This document shows, in pieces, positions 40,936 through 57,508 of a stretch of DNA of 64,000 bases. The notes under the pieces were generated by a model. That model ran no database searches and was not told the origin of the DNA. It saw nothing but the letters and a program-made list of their open reading frames with translations. Position 1 is the first letter of the stretch. Each line of letters opens with the position of its first letter. Origin of the DNA: Emiliania huxleyi CCMP1516 (lineage: Eukaryota > Haptophyta > Isochrysidales > Noelaerhabdaceae); the NCBI RefSeq assembly GCF_000372725.1, contig NW_005199729.1:30935-94934 (forward strand), given 5' to 3'. The translations under genes and the position numbers were made by a program.

Positions 40936-41988
40936 TCACCGGTCCTGCCCGCCCGCGGCCGCACTCCGCGCGGGCGGCGGCCACGAGTCGGCGGCCGACA
41001 TCTCGAGCAGCCGCGACGCCGCTCGCCGCTGCGCAAAGGCGGCGTCCTGCAGCCCGTTGAGCGCCGCCATCGAGACGCCCATGAGCCCGGTGGCGGACCA
41101 CTCGGTCCCGTCCCCCATCCACCTGTCCACACGCGGGCAGGCGTGAGGAGGCGCCGTCCTCAGCCCCTCTGCTCGCGCCCCCCCCCAGGCACGTCGAGGT
41201 GAGCCCCGCAGACGCTCCGCCGAAGCCGCGCACAGACGTCGCGGCGGGCACCGGGTCGGCCTGAGCGTACGTGGACAGGCTGCCGAGGGAGGCTCGCATC
41301 CCCTCCTCGTGCATGCCGGAGAAGAGCTGCGGCAGCGGCACCGCCGACGAGAGGTGCAGCTCCTGCTCACAGGAAGAGGCGTGAAGAGACGCCGTCCACG
41401 TCCACGGGCTGGCGGCGAGAGGAGGGAGCTCCTTGCCCTGGTCGTACCACACGTCGATCAGCGTGATGAAGCGCCTCGCCGCGTTGTGGTCCTCGGGCGT
41501 GAGCGCAGGCACCCCCTCCACCGCGAGCAGCTCGTACCTGCTCGCAGCGCGCGACCCCTCCGCCTGTGAACAGCGTCTCCTCGCCCCCTCGGACCGCGAG
41601 CAAGCCCGCACCGCCTCGCCAGCTCGAGGTAGTCTGCGGCGCCGAGCGCGCTCCCGCAGAGCGTCGCGAAGCTCACCACGCACCCCACCCGGTTGGCGAG
41701 TGGCAGGTCGAGGCCGCGCCGCCCGCTCTCGCCGAGCGGCAGCCGCACGCGGCCCAGCGCGCCGCCACGCGCCTCGAAGGACCGCCGGATCGCCGCCGCC
41801 GCCGCCCCGTCCGCAGGCCAGTGGTAGCGCGCGCCGCCGGCGGCAGCCTCCGCGCCGTCGCCGCTGACGTCACCGCCGACGGCGCTGGCCTCGGCCTTGC
41901 GCCTCGTTCCTTGGTCCGCGCGGCGGGCGCGGTAGTCTGTGTCGCCCTCCGCCTGAGAGGGCGCCGTCAAAAGGGCGCGCGTACGAGT

Positions 41989-42024
<36 letters not shown>

Positions 42025-42841
42025 GTAGAGGCAGTGATTATGGTAGAGTGCTGGCGGCGGCAGCGAGGGCGGTGGCAGCGAGAGCGGTGGTGCGAGGCGG
42101 TTATCGAAGCGGTAGCGGTGGCGGCAGCGGTGGCGGCAGCGGTGGCGGCAGCGGTGGCGGACGCGCCTGCAGCTCGTGCACGACGACGCCGCGCCGCCCG
42201 AGCATCTCGCAAAAGCCGGGGATGTAGACGTGCCGGTTGAGCCCGTTCCAGTACAGCTCCTCCGGCCGCCGGTTTGATGTCGTCACGACGGCAGCACCGC
42301 CGCTCACGCAACCCTCGAGCAGGCGCGTGACAATGGCGGCGTCGGCGATGTCGGTGAGCGCCATCTCGTCAAGGCAGACGAGGGACGCCTCGGCGGCGAG
42401 GTCGGCGCCAATCTCAGGCGGCGCCCGTTTCTTGTGCATCTGTCGGTGCGCGTGCTCCATCAGTTCGTGAAAGTGCAGCCGGCGGCAGCTGGCGCCCGCA
42501 CCGCGGCAGCTCTGCAGCAGCAGGTCCATGAGCGCGGTCTTGCCGCTGCCGACCGGGCCGTGCAGGTACACGCCAGCGGGACCGGCGGCGGTGTGCGCGG
42601 TCGACACCCGTGCGTAGACCTTTTCGAGGTGGTCTAGCGCCGCAAGCTGCATCGGGTCCGGTCGGAAATAACCAGACGAGGTGGCGGCGTCGTAGCCGGC
42701 GCGCGGGCCGCCGGCGGAGTGGCAGGCGCGCACGAGGACGCGCAGGCAGCCGGCGCGCGGGCCGCCGGCGGAGTGGCAGGCGCGCACGAGGACGCGCAGG
42801 CCGTTGGTCGGCCGCAACATGTTTGCGAGGGGCTGTGCCAC
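40936..42841 (-). CDS. AFG1: AFG1-like mitochondrial ATPase
   Basis: AFG1/LACE1 is a mitochondrial AAA-type ATPase that promotes turnover of respiratory-chain subunits. Exon 1 (42167-42841) encodes a presequence, then Walker A YLHGPVGSGKTALMD, LHFHELMEHAHRQMHKK, Walker B SLVCLDEMALTDIADA and the family signature VVTTSNRRPEELYWNGLNR. Exon 2 starts at 41952 (EGDTDYRARRAD; GC-AG intron of 214 bp with a CCG repeat). It passes through AADYLEL to an exon holding VEGVPALTPEDHNAARRFIT and LIDVWYDQGKELPPLAASPW. A last exon ends at 40936 (LLEMSAADSWPP). Length and motif order match the family. In the presequence the 18-residue unit LRVLVRACHSAGGPRAG plus one residue is tandemly doubled. Confidence 0.85.
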
Positions 42842-42929
42842 GCGGCGGCGTCGGGCGGGGACGGAGGGCGAGCGCGGGGAGTGCAGCCTTGCTGGCAGCT
42901 GCTTGCTGGTTCTTCCACTTTTTGCGCAA

Positions 42930-43625
42930 AAGAGAATTTTACGAGCCCCGTGTTTACTTTACGGCCCTTTCCCTGCGAACGCGCACCCCCTGGGCTAGGG
43001 CTCTCTTGCCCGCAACCCGATGCCAATCATCCGGCCCGCTGGGTGCGCTTCTCAGCTCCCCGGCCCTGGGTGTGCGGTTGCCGACTGCACTCCAAGTGCT
43101 CCAAGAGTTGCCTTTCGCACACGCACGATTCACACGACGGACAAGGCGCCGGCGACGGCTTCCTTAGAAGCCGTCGCCCTCGCCATAAGAGAATTTCACC
43201 AGGAAACTCCCTCGCACAACACTGGGCACGGGACTAGTGTTGTGCAAAAGAGAATTTTACAAACAGTTAAGGGGAAACCCGGTACACGGAGCCAACCCTC
43301 GGAGACCCGTGTTATGGCCCTGCGAACGCGCACCCCCGGGTCTAGGGCTCTCTAGCCCGTAACCCGATACCGAGCGTCCGGCCAACTGGGTGCGCTTCTT
43401 AGCTCCCCGGTCCTGGACGTGAGGTTGCCGACTGCACTCCAAGTGCTCCAAGTGCTCCAAACAGCCTTTCGTTCGCACACGCACGATTCACACGACGGAC
43501 AAGGCGCCGGCGACGGCTTCCTTAGAAGCCGTCGCCCTCGCCATAAGAGAATTTCACCAGGAAACTCCCTCGCACAACACTGGGCACGGGACTAGTGTTG
43601 TGCAAAAGAGAATTTTACAAAAGAG
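42930..43625 (+). repeat. two tandem 359-bp repeat units with 12-bp hairpins
   Basis: The sequence from about 42900 (AAAAGAGAATTTTAC, GCGAACGCGCACCCC, TAGGGCTCTC, CTGCACTCCAAGTGCTCC) to 43262 is repeated to 43625. Each unit has the perfect hairpin GGCGACGGCTTC-CTTA-GAAGCCGTCGCC at 43151-43178 and 43510-43537, and ends with CTCCCTCGCACAACACTGGG and CACGGGACTAGTGTTGTGC. Confidence 0.9.
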
Positions 43626-43719
43626 AATTAAGGACGTCCCTGCACGACACCTCGCACGGCACAAGTGTTCGAAGAGAGAGTGGACCTGAGCAATGATATG
43701 ACTGGGCGGCAAATGATCG

Positions 43720-44110
43720 CAGTCAGTGGGCGTCAGAAGACTCGTCCTTGCGCGAGGAGAGCTCGATAGACTCTCTTTTGTTTGTTAGACTCGACCGGGG
43801 CCAGGATATGCAGCGAGGAGGGCGGAGCTGCGCCGAAAGGCGAAAGAAGCCGCGAGAACAAGGGACCGGCAGGCGGCGGCGGCGTCGCAGAACGAGGCAG
43901 AGGAGAGCGACGCGACAGAGGAGGAAGTGACAAGGGAGAGAACGACGAGAGTGGGACGACCGCGAGGTGGCATGAAGGTTGCAGCGAGAATCGGCGAGGG
44001 ACTGCGAAGGGAGATAGAAAGAGGCAGACGACCAAGGGTTAGGGTGGGGAGACGGCCAGCACCACACTCCTCTCCTTAAAATCCCTGTGTGGTGGCGGCA
44101 TGCCGTCCTC
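43720..44110 (+). mobile_element. dispersed coding-repeat fragment, copy 1
   Basis: One plus-strand frame reads ...ESDATEEEVTRERTTRVGRP then RGGMKVAARIGE. The same peptide is encoded on the minus strand at 53271-53400. Both copies are followed by TTAAAATCCCTGTGTGGTGG (direct or inverse). The family is unknown to me; a mobile-element C-terminus is the simplest reading. Confidence 0.55.
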
Positions 44111-44686
44111 CCATCCCTCCCTTGGGTTGTCTGTTTTCTTTCTTTCTTTCTTTACTACCTCTAGGCACGGGACTGGCGCGAGAATTTTAAAATCCGTATG
44201 CCTGCGGCGTGTTGCCTTTTGTCTGGCTGTTTTCTTCAAGTAAGCGGGTAACTCACTGATCCTCCATCCACCAGATCCGACTTTCGACAGTGCTGGCGGA
44301 GAGACGCCCGTCCCGTGACACACGGCGGGCCGAGCGTTTTTGATCTCTCGGTCAGTGGGCGCCCGCCCGCCGCCTCTGAGGGGGTCGGCCCCCCCTAGAC
44401 TGAAAACAAAAACAAGCTCGAAAACAGCCAAAATCGGCCTGCGAGAGAGGCACTGCGCGCCGCTGACCTCATGTGGGGATGTGTGCCGACACCAATACAG
44501 ATCTAAAACCTGGAAACCCTTGTTGCGCAGCGGCGCCGCCAGGCGCCCGCGCCGGCGGTTCACTTCTTTTTTGTGTTGCGTTGTTGAATGGTGCTGTGAG
44601 AGACCCCCTACCCGTGAGGGTGCCAAAATTCTTCCATTCGTCAAGACGCCGTGCAACGCTGGAGGTTCCACCCAGAGTAGTCAGCG
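44111..44686. other. intergenic repeat debris
   Basis: No gene is supported. A short GGCACGGGACTGGCGCGAGAA copy (44165) and a segment like 8140-8190 inverted (GACCTCATGTGGGGATGTGT near 44465) are present. Confidence 0.55.
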
Positions 44687-45886
44687 GTGAGCCCCTCGGT
44701 CTGCTCGCAGCCTACCGATATGCGCTCCGCCGCCGCGGTCGAGGGCATCTCCCTGCTCAAGTCGGGCTGCGTGGCTGTAAAGTTTGGGGAGCAGGGCACG
44801 CCGCACGCCACCACCTTCACTCTGTCGCTGGACGAGCGCACGCTCTCATGGGCGGCGCGCGGCGTCGTGTCCGGTTTGTTGCCGAGATCGCGCGCCGTCG
44901 AGCTGCGACACGTCTCACGCCTGCTCGTTGGGGGAGAGAGTGAAGTCTTCAAACGCTACCGCGGCCGCCTCTCGGCGCCGGGTCGCGACTACCTCTCCCT
45001 GTCGCTGCGCTTCCACGAGGGCGGCAGCGGCGCGTCGGCCTCGTCCTCTCCGCCAGCGCAGTACAAGGTCCGTGGAGGCATCGGCCCTGCAGGCGGAGGC
45101 GTCGAGCCCGGCAGCCGGCGCGAGTCGCTCGACGTCTCCTTCGACGACGAGGTCACCTTTGGCCTCTGGGTGGCGGCGCTCCGCGCCCTGCTCCCTCCCG
45201 CTGCCCTGTGCACCGACCGGGACTCCGCCGCCCACTCCGCCATCCACTCCGCCGCCCCGGCGCCCACGCCCATCTTCGGGGAGGGACGGCCCGGAGGATT
45301 GCCACCGCCGCCACCGCCGCCGCCACCACCGCCGCCGCAGCAGCCGCAGGAGGGGCGGGTCTTTGACGACCCCTGGAGTGCTCAGCCCGCCGGCACGGCC
45401 TTTGGGCTCGGCACAGCTGATGACAACCCGTGGGGGTCCACGGCGTCGGGGGCGGGCGGCGGCGCGGGCGGCGGCGGTGCCGATGGCCACGCAGCACCTG
45501 CGCACACGCCGTCGCCGCCGCCAGACTTGCTTGGGGCGAGCCTCGACGATCTGTTTGGCGGCGGCGCCGCGGCGTCGGCAGCGCCGGTGCTCTCGCAGCC
45601 GACCCCGCCCTCCACGGCACAGCCGACCCCGTCCTCTGGCGACCCATGGGCTGCCTTCGGTGCTGCTCCTTCGGCTTCGCTAGCAGGGGGCGGGTTTGCG
45701 GCCGCAGCGGCTTCGGGCGCTGCTAACCCGTTCGACACGAGCGGCGACCCGTGGTCCGCGTGCGCTGCGCCGGCGTCACCATCGGTGCCGCCTCTCTCTG
45801 CGGCGGGCGGGGATGATCTGCTTGATCCCTTTGGGAGGCTTGATGTGGGGCAAGCCGCGGGGGCCACAAACCCTTTTCAGAGATGA
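44687..45886 (+). CDS. PH-domain protein with DPW/NPF endocytic-adaptor tail, 399 aa
   Basis: Single exon; start at Met 44687 or, equally well, Met 44720 (MRSAAAVEGISLLKSG). Residues about 15-165 form a PLC-type PH domain: LLKSGCVAVKFGEQGTPHAT, FTLSLDERTLSWAA, VELRHVSRLLVG, then DYLSLSLRF and VSFDDEVTFGLWVAALRALL with the conserved C-terminal Trp. The tail is Pro/Gly/Ala-rich with 12 consecutive prolines. It carries DPW or NPW four times (DDPWSA, DNPWGS, GDPWAA, GDPWSA), NPF twice (ANPFDT and the C-terminal TNPFQR), plus DLLG, DDLF and LLDPF. In epsins, Eps15 and related proteins, DPW binds the AP-2 appendage, NPF binds EH domains and DLL/DPF-type boxes bind clathrin or AP-2. A clathrin-coat adaptor role is therefore a well-founded inference. 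Confidence 0.7.
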   Translation: MSPSVCSQPTDMRSAAAVEGISLLKSGCVAVKFGEQGTPHATTFTLSLDERTLSWAARGVVSGLLPRSRAVELRHVSRLLVGGESEVFKRYRGRLSAPGRDYLSLSLRFHEGGSGASASSSPPAQYKVRGGIGPAGGGVEPGSRRESLDVSFDDEVTFGLWVAALRALLPPAALCTDRDSAAHSAIHSAAPAPTPIFGEGRPGGLPPPPPPPPPPPPQQPQEGRVFDDPWSAQPAGTAFGLGTADDNPWGSTASGAGGGAGGGGADGHAAPAHTPSPPPDLLGASLDDLFGGGAAASAAPVLSQPTPPSTAQPTPSSGDPWAAFGAAPSASLAGGGFAAAAASGAANPFDTSGDPWSACAAPASPSVPPLSAAGGDDLLDPFGRLDVGQAAGATNPFQR

Positions 45887-46047
45887 CGCCGATGTCCATG
45901 TCGGATTAGAGTACTGAGGGAGAGACGTACACACACACGTAAGAGGGTAAGCTATCACGTACCGCGAGATCGGAGATGACGACTCAAAACTGAAAACTCA
46001 GTCACAAAAGCACTTGTAGAGAGAGACAGACAGTGCGAGCCGCCGTG

Positions 46048-52826
<6,779 letters not shown>

Positions 52827-52828
<2 letters not shown>

Positions 52829-53216
52829 GGCAACGGCTCTGCTGCTGCTTCTATGGGGCTCGAATGTACAGGCAGCAAGATTCCAGACGTCCTACGCCCA
52901 GCAGCTGCTCGCAAGTCACGGCCGTCAATGTCGGCTGCGTCAAGAAAGAAATCTGTTTCCTGCGGACGCCCTCTCGCCGTACGAGGAGGGAGTGGCGGCG
53001 GGTGCGAGCCGGATGGTGACACGCAGCGACCAGCTAGAGCACAGCACCTCGTCAGAACAAAGAGCGCTGCTGGACGCGACCCGCGAGTGCGCCGACGCCA
53101 TACCTGACGGCGCGGAGAGAGAGAGATTTTTAGAAGCCAACAAGAAATGTGTCACACAGAGTGATTTGCGCTCGGCAGCTTGTCGACTACCAGCCGACAG
53201 CGCCCCCTTGGTGTGA
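52827..53216 (+). CDS. small secreted protein, 129 aa, divergent from the receptor
   Basis: The Met at 52827 lies in the same CATG that gives the receptor its start on the other strand. The product begins with a signal peptide (MATALLLLLWGSNVQA) and has four or more cysteines (GRQC, TREC, NKKC, SAAC) in a helical, charged context (RALLDATRECADAIPDGAER, FLEANKKCVTQSDL). The frame is open upstream to 52623, but that part is antisense to receptor exon 1. I do not recognise a family. A secreted cysteine-bearing protein divergent from a receptor invites the idea of a ligand pair, which is speculation. Confidence 0.45.
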
Positions 53217-53480
53217 GAGGACGGCACGCCGCCACCACACAGGGATTTTAAGCGCGAGGTGTGTGGTGCGCTAGCCGTCGCCCACCCTAGGGAGTCTGCC
53301 TCTTCCTATCTCTCTTCGCAGTCTCTCGCCGATTCTCGCTGCAACCTTCATGCCACCTCGCGGTCGTCCCACTCTCGTCGTTCTCTCCCTTGTCGCTTCT
53401 TCCTCTGTCGCGTCGCTCTCCAGGAACCTTGCACTGAGGCTTACATGTTTCTTTTCTGGTTGAGAGGGCAAGGGACCGGG
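53217..53480 (-). mobile_element. dispersed coding-repeat fragment, copy 2
   Basis: Minus-strand reading ESDATEEEATRERTTRVGRP then RGGMKVAARIGERLRREIGR equals the 43.9-kb copy at about 90% identity. It is preceded on the plus strand by CACCACACAGGGATTTTAA. Confidence 0.6.
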
Positions 53481-53569
53481 CGCTGGCATACCAGGGGGGG
53501 CAGGGTGGTGGGCGGCGACCGCCGCATACCGTCCTACAGCGGGGACTATCGCTACGCCAGGGAAGACAA

Positions 53570-53830
53570 GTGGGCGTTGAAGTGCAGCTGCTGCTGTTCG
53601 AATCGTTCGGCGGGTTCGGAAAGGGGGTCCGTGAGATCCTCCGGAAGGCGGCGGACGTGCTACAGAACAAGCTGACGCGGGCCCAATACCTCGATGAGGT
53701 GACTTGGACCACTAAGAATTGGCTGGGGCTGCAGAAGCAGCGTATCTCGGTCGTTCTTCATACGGCAATCGCAGAGCAGGTTGTGAATGAGCTTGCCTGT
53801 GGCGGGGGCGGTCGGAGTGCACGGAGCTAA
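53570..53830 (+). mobile_element. mobile-element ORF fragment (LQKQRISVVLHTAIA motif)
   Basis: The 86-aa reading has FESFGGFGKGVREILRKAAD, WTTKNWLGLQKQRISVVLHT and AIAEQVVNEL. I recall this kind of C-terminal segment from repetitive protist ORFs. It sits between two other repeat fragments, and the family is not certain. Confidence 0.45.
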
Positions 53831-53854
53831 GTGCCTCGCCGTCCTCGCAGGAGT

Positions 53855-53965
53855 CGCTTAGGCGGCTCCCGTGGTGTACCTGTGTGTTAGTGCCAGTGCG
53901 CGCCAGTCCCGTGCCCAGTGTCGTGCGAGGGAGTGTTGTTGTAAAATTCTTTTCTGATTGGAGGT
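53855..53965 (-). repeat. GCACGGGACTGGCGCG family copy
   Basis: GTGTTAGTGCCAGTGCGCGC, CAGTCCCGTGCCCAGTGTCG and TGTTGTAAAATTCTTTT are inverse to 37437-37520 and parallel to 15180-15310. Confidence 0.8.
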
Positions 53966-54240
53966 TCGAGTCCAGGCTGGTCGTCTTGTCTCTTGATGGA
54001 GTATCTTGTTTGGCGCCATCTCTCTCTCCCATCATCCAGCTCGCTTGAGCCTCGCTGATGAGGTGCGACACCGATGCCTGGAGATGGTTTCTGCCAACAT
54101 AGCTGATCTTCACCTTCCTAACATACACACATACACAGACTCCCGCTGTGATTCTGTGTGAGCTCTGTGTCTTGATTTGCCAACAATATACCTAAACAGA
54201 CAGTGACCGAGGGCACGGGACATGGCGCAAACGCACACAT

Positions 54241-54400
54241 ACCTAGGTAGGTAGGTAGAAAGGTGAAGAACAGCCAGGCTCGGACTGGACACCAACGCGG
54301 TATGGGTGGACGCTAGACAGATGATGACGACACGCACGAGCGACACACAGACACAAACAAGCTCACAAGACACACAGCCAGCGGGCTGCCACACACCCTG
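54241..54400 (+). repeat. direct repeat, copy 1 (about 155 bp)
   Basis: Starts GTAGGTAGGTAGAAAGGTGA and continues through GGCTCGGACTGGACACCAAC to CACAGCCAGCGGGCTGCCAC. About 95% identical to 54836-54990. Confidence 0.9.
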
Positions 54401-54835
54401 AGTCGGCTTACACATAACTCAAGGCCATATCCTCCCTGTCGCCCCCCCCAGCACTCCACCGTGCCAAGAGAAACAAACAAGGGCACAACGACACAACAGA
54501 CGACAGGAAGTGACATGCGAGGCTAGAGCAGGCTTGCTCTACCTCCAGCAATCTCTCCGGCCGGCGAGGCACGGACGAGACCGTGTGTGGGGTCTAAGTG
54601 AGGTGTCTATGGACGCTCTCCTCACGGGCTAGCTGCCTGCGGCTAGCCCTATCTCGCACTCACGGGCAGTGACAATTCAATGGGTGAGTGTTTGCGAGCA
54701 GAGGCGCGTGGGCTAAATCTAGGCCGCACGTCGTGGCACTATGACGAAGTTAGACGTGCGGCCGCAGCGCGCCCGCCGCAGGCTGGGCGGTGCGCATACC
54801 TGAAATATAACTTCGATGTAAAAATAATCATCAGC
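54401..54835. other. sequence between direct repeats
   Basis: No gene. Contains an inverted repeat GGCCGCACGTC...GACGTGCGGCC (near 54723-54765). Confidence 0.6.
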
Positions 54836-54990
54836 TCAGGTAGGTAGGTAGAAAGGTGAAGAACAGCCAGGCTCGGACTGGACACCAACGCGGTATGGGT
54901 GGACGCTGGACAGATGATGGCGACACGCACGAGCGACACACAGACACAAAAGGCTCACAAGACACACAGCCAGCTGGCTGCCACACAATC
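54836..54990 (+). repeat. direct repeat, copy 2
   Basis: Second copy of 54241-54400, ending CAGCCAGCTGGCTGCCACAC, 90 bp before the next gene. Confidence 0.9.
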
Positions 54991-55077
54991 AGCTCGCTTG
55001 ATCTCGCCCACCGACTCATCAGCGGGGGACCGAAACCCGACGAGAACTCCTTCCAGGCCGACGCCAGGCCTTGCACA

Positions 55078-55593
55078 ATGTTTTCGCTCCTCGCCTCGCT
55101 ACCTCCGAGCGCCGCCGCCGTCGCGATCGGTCCACACTTCGTGCCCTCCGGCAGCAAGCGGGTTTGGATCGGTGGACGCCCAGCGCAGCCACTGCGACCC
55201 GAGCAGAGGCAATCGTTGCTAGCGGACTTGGCGGAGGCTGTGCTCGCGCCAAGTCCTTTTGCTTTGGTCGACATCCCTAAGCGTTCGACTCCCCGGTCTC
55301 GGCCCGCCAAAATGGCCATGGCCGACGCCGCCGACGAGGATCCGCTGACGGCCGCTCTTGGCCGCGAGGCACAGCGCTTTGCGGACGAGATGTCCCGAAC
55401 TGTCAATGTCGACCATGCGGCGCTCGAGCTCGCGACCGCTGCGGCTCGTGACGCCACCATCACCACATTCGAGAGCGACGAAGCGGAGGACGATCGCTGG
55501 GCCTCCCTCTTTTTGGCGCGTGGCGCGTTCAGCGCGGAGGCGGCTTGCGCTGCCGCAGAGTTCCGCCGCACGTGGATCTCGCCGCAGCCGTGA
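55078..55593 (+). CDS. hypothetical protein, 171 aa
   Basis: I do not recognise this single-exon ORF. It starts MFSLLASLPPSAAAVAIGPH and is soluble and helical in the second half: AALGREAQRFADEMSRTVNV, DHAALELATAAARDATITTF, then DDRWASLFLARGAFSAEAAC and EFRRTWISPQP. The N-terminal 45 residues are Pro/Arg-rich with no clear presequence. The ORF is open upstream into a dispersed repeat, which I exclude. Confidence 0.5.
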   Translation: MFSLLASLPPSAAAVAIGPHFVPSGSKRVWIGGRPAQPLRPEQRQSLLADLAEAVLAPSPFALVDIPKRSTPRSRPAKMAMADAADEDPLTAALGREAQRFADEMSRTVNVDHAALELATAAARDATITTFESDEAEDDRWASLFLARGAFSAEAACAAAEFRRTWISPQP

Positions 55594-55963
55594 GCGTGCC
55601 CTGGGGCCGCTCGGCCGACTGTGGATTGACTGTGCTGCATGTCTTCAAGTCCTCCTCCGTCTCATGTACAATTCTACTCGAATCAAAAGAGCGAGACGCG
55701 CCCTCGCTCTCGATCTCGTCAAAGACGTCTCGCGCCTCTCTCTCTCACGTCTCCCGCAGCCACAGGGTCTCACATGTGACATGACCCGGCTCTCACGTCA
55801 CTCGCTCTGCACACTGCAGCGCGTGCGGGGTGCGTGTACTCTACGTGCCGCGCGTACATGCACTCTAAAAGCTGCGCACAACACACGCGCTCGCGCCTCG
55901 GCGGGCATGCGCACACGAGAGACGACTCAAAGCTCGCTACTGCGCGGCCTAAGGCTGCCTTCG
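55594..55963. other. intergenic between converging genes
   Basis: I see nothing in it beyond CTCTC-rich low-complexity sequence. Confidence 0.6.
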
Positions 55964-56600
55964 CTACCGCGTGAGCCTGGCCGCCCCGCGCGCCTCCAGC
56001 ACGTCCAGGTAGCGCTGCACAGTCCCGCGCGCCCGCTTGGCGGAGCGCGCCAAGTCTGCAGCGTCGTCCTCGTCCCGCCTGCGCGGGTCCGATACGCCCT
56101 TGAGCACCTGAGGAGGAGAGAGGTCCCGGGAGGAGGTGGGTCGGCGAGGATGGCGGCGGCTGGTGCTCGAGCCCCTCCTCCCGGGCGCATCTCGGCGCAT
56201 CTCGGCGCATCGTGGGTCGAGGCTATGGTACCTGGTACTCAAGCTCCTCGCGCACGTCCGCCAGCGCCGCCAGCACCTCCCGCTTCCTTGGCTCTGTGGC
56301 GTCGCCGGGCGTGCACGCCTCGAGGGCAGTGGTAAGCTCTGCGGGGTCGGCGAGGAGGCGCTCGTCCGTGAAGATCGCCCTCGTGGCGCGCACGTCCACG
56401 GCGAGGGCGTTGTTGGCCACCCGCGTCAGCCGCTCCGGCAAGGCCTCGAGGGCGGCGTACGAGCATCGCGGCGCCGCCGCCCTCGCCTCTGGCAAGGTGC
56501 AGCCGCACAAGCCCGCGCAGAGCAGCAGCGAGGCGGCGCCCACAGCGTTGCGCCGGCGCGCCGCAGGCGGCGGTTCGCGCGGTAATGCATCGTTGCCCGC
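55964..56600 (-). CDS. lumen-type targeted small protein, two or more exons
   Basis: The minus strand reads PPAARRRNAVGAASLLLCAG then LCGCTLPEARA: a basic patch, hydrophobic core and A-x-A-like site, as in thylakoid-lumen or plastid bipartite signals. The mature part is helical (AALEALPERLTRVANNALAV, FTDERLLADPAELTTALEAC, REVLAALADVREELEYQ). It continues after a 124-bp GT-AG intron (56108-56231) as VLKGVSDPRRRDEDDAADLA and TVQRYLDVLEARG to the stop at 55964. The intron holds GCGCATCTCG repeats. No family is recognised. The start is unresolved, since no in-frame Met lies before the signal; an exon further upstream is likely. Confidence 0.55.
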
Positions 56601-56624
56601 GGCCCGTCCCCTCGCCCGCGCCTG

Positions 56625-57134
56625 CTAGCGGAAGAGCGACGGGTCGAACAGAACGCTGAAGCCCTCCTTCCGCAGCCGCCGCCGTGCCGCCCGCACCTTT
56701 TCTTCGCCGCCGAGGCGGCGGACGACAGGATCCGCCGCAAAACCCTCGCGCTCGCGCCCGTTGATGACGCGGAAGAAAGTGCCACCCAGCAGTGCAAGCG
56801 GGCCACCAGCGAAAGCCGTCAGGTAAAACTGCTGCCGTTCTGCGTCGGTCATTAGCTGCGCGGCGCGGTCACTGATGATAGCAGTGGGAACTGTGGGAAG
56901 CACCATGCATGGGACAAGAATGAGGCCCAGCAGCGGCATGTGATGGAGTCGCACACCGAGGTCCAACGCTGCGAGGGGTGGGGGCGCCTTCATGTTCACA
57001 CCGGGGGGCGAGAGCCCCGACTGTGGGCACAGGTTTCCTTCTTCTTGGAGGGTGGACTTCGGCGCGAGCTCGGGCGTCATGACCGCGCCCGTGAACAGCG
57101 CCTTGACCTTGTCCGGGGCCGACGGGCTTGACAC
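56625..57134 (-). CDS. hypothetical two-span membrane protein, 169 aa
   Basis: I do not recognise this ORF. The N-terminal 60 residues look poorly folded. Then come two hydrophobic segments (MPLLGLILVPCMVLPTVPTA and LTAFAGGPLALLGGTFFRV) on either side of the charged LMTDAERQQ. The C-terminus is basic and conserved-looking (GGEEKVRAARRRLRKEGFSV, LFDPSLFR). The stop lies only a few bases before the reading frame of the next minus-strand gene (55964-56600), so the two are packed head to tail, or are exons of alternative transcripts. Confidence 0.45.
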   Translation of the reverse strand: MSSPSAPDKVKALFTGAVMTPELAPKSTLQEEGNLCPQSGLSPPGVNMKAPPPLAALDLGVRLHHMPLLGLILVPCMVLPTVPTAIISDRAAQLMTDAERQQFYLTAFAGGPLALLGGTFFRVINGREREGFAADPVVRRLGGEEKVRAARRRLRKEGFSVLFDPSLFR

Positions 57135-57508
57135 GCCCTCGGCCCTTCCCTCGACGGCGGGGGGAGCTTCTCTGTGCGCGCGGCCTTTGCCTTGCGGCCG
57201 CTCGACAGTTCATGGTCTCCCTCGATCTCCATTAGTAGCGCCTCTTCACGACCAGCACGCTGTGAAATCGATTAGTCCCAACAACCGTTAAGAAAACCAA
57301 AATACGCCAATGACTGGTGTGTGCTGTAAGCTGGCTGTAAGCTGTGTCGCCACTTTTGTGTCGAGTCCGCCCTTCTCACAGGGGACTCCCTCTCTCTCTC
57401 GCTCCCTTCCTGCTCCCACCCTCCTACCCCTCTCTCTGATTTCTTTAGCTCTCTCTAACCTACGACATCGCCGTCGCCGGCGTCGCTCTGACTCGCGCTT
57501 GTTTCCCT
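57135..57508. other. intergenic
   Basis: TCTC-rich sequence and no supported gene. It contains the 3' flank of the pherophorin-like gene and the 5' flank of the 56.6-57.1 kb gene. Confidence 0.6.

Noticed and set aside
53955-53980. GGTTCGAGTCC, like a tRNA T-loop/B box
   Set aside because: No A box, anticodon arm or acceptor-stem pairing upstream; it lies in a dispersed-repeat end.
54241-54990. Possible LTR pair
   Set aside because: Direct repeats enclose only 435 bp with no coding, primer-site or polypurine features; no TG...CA ends seen.
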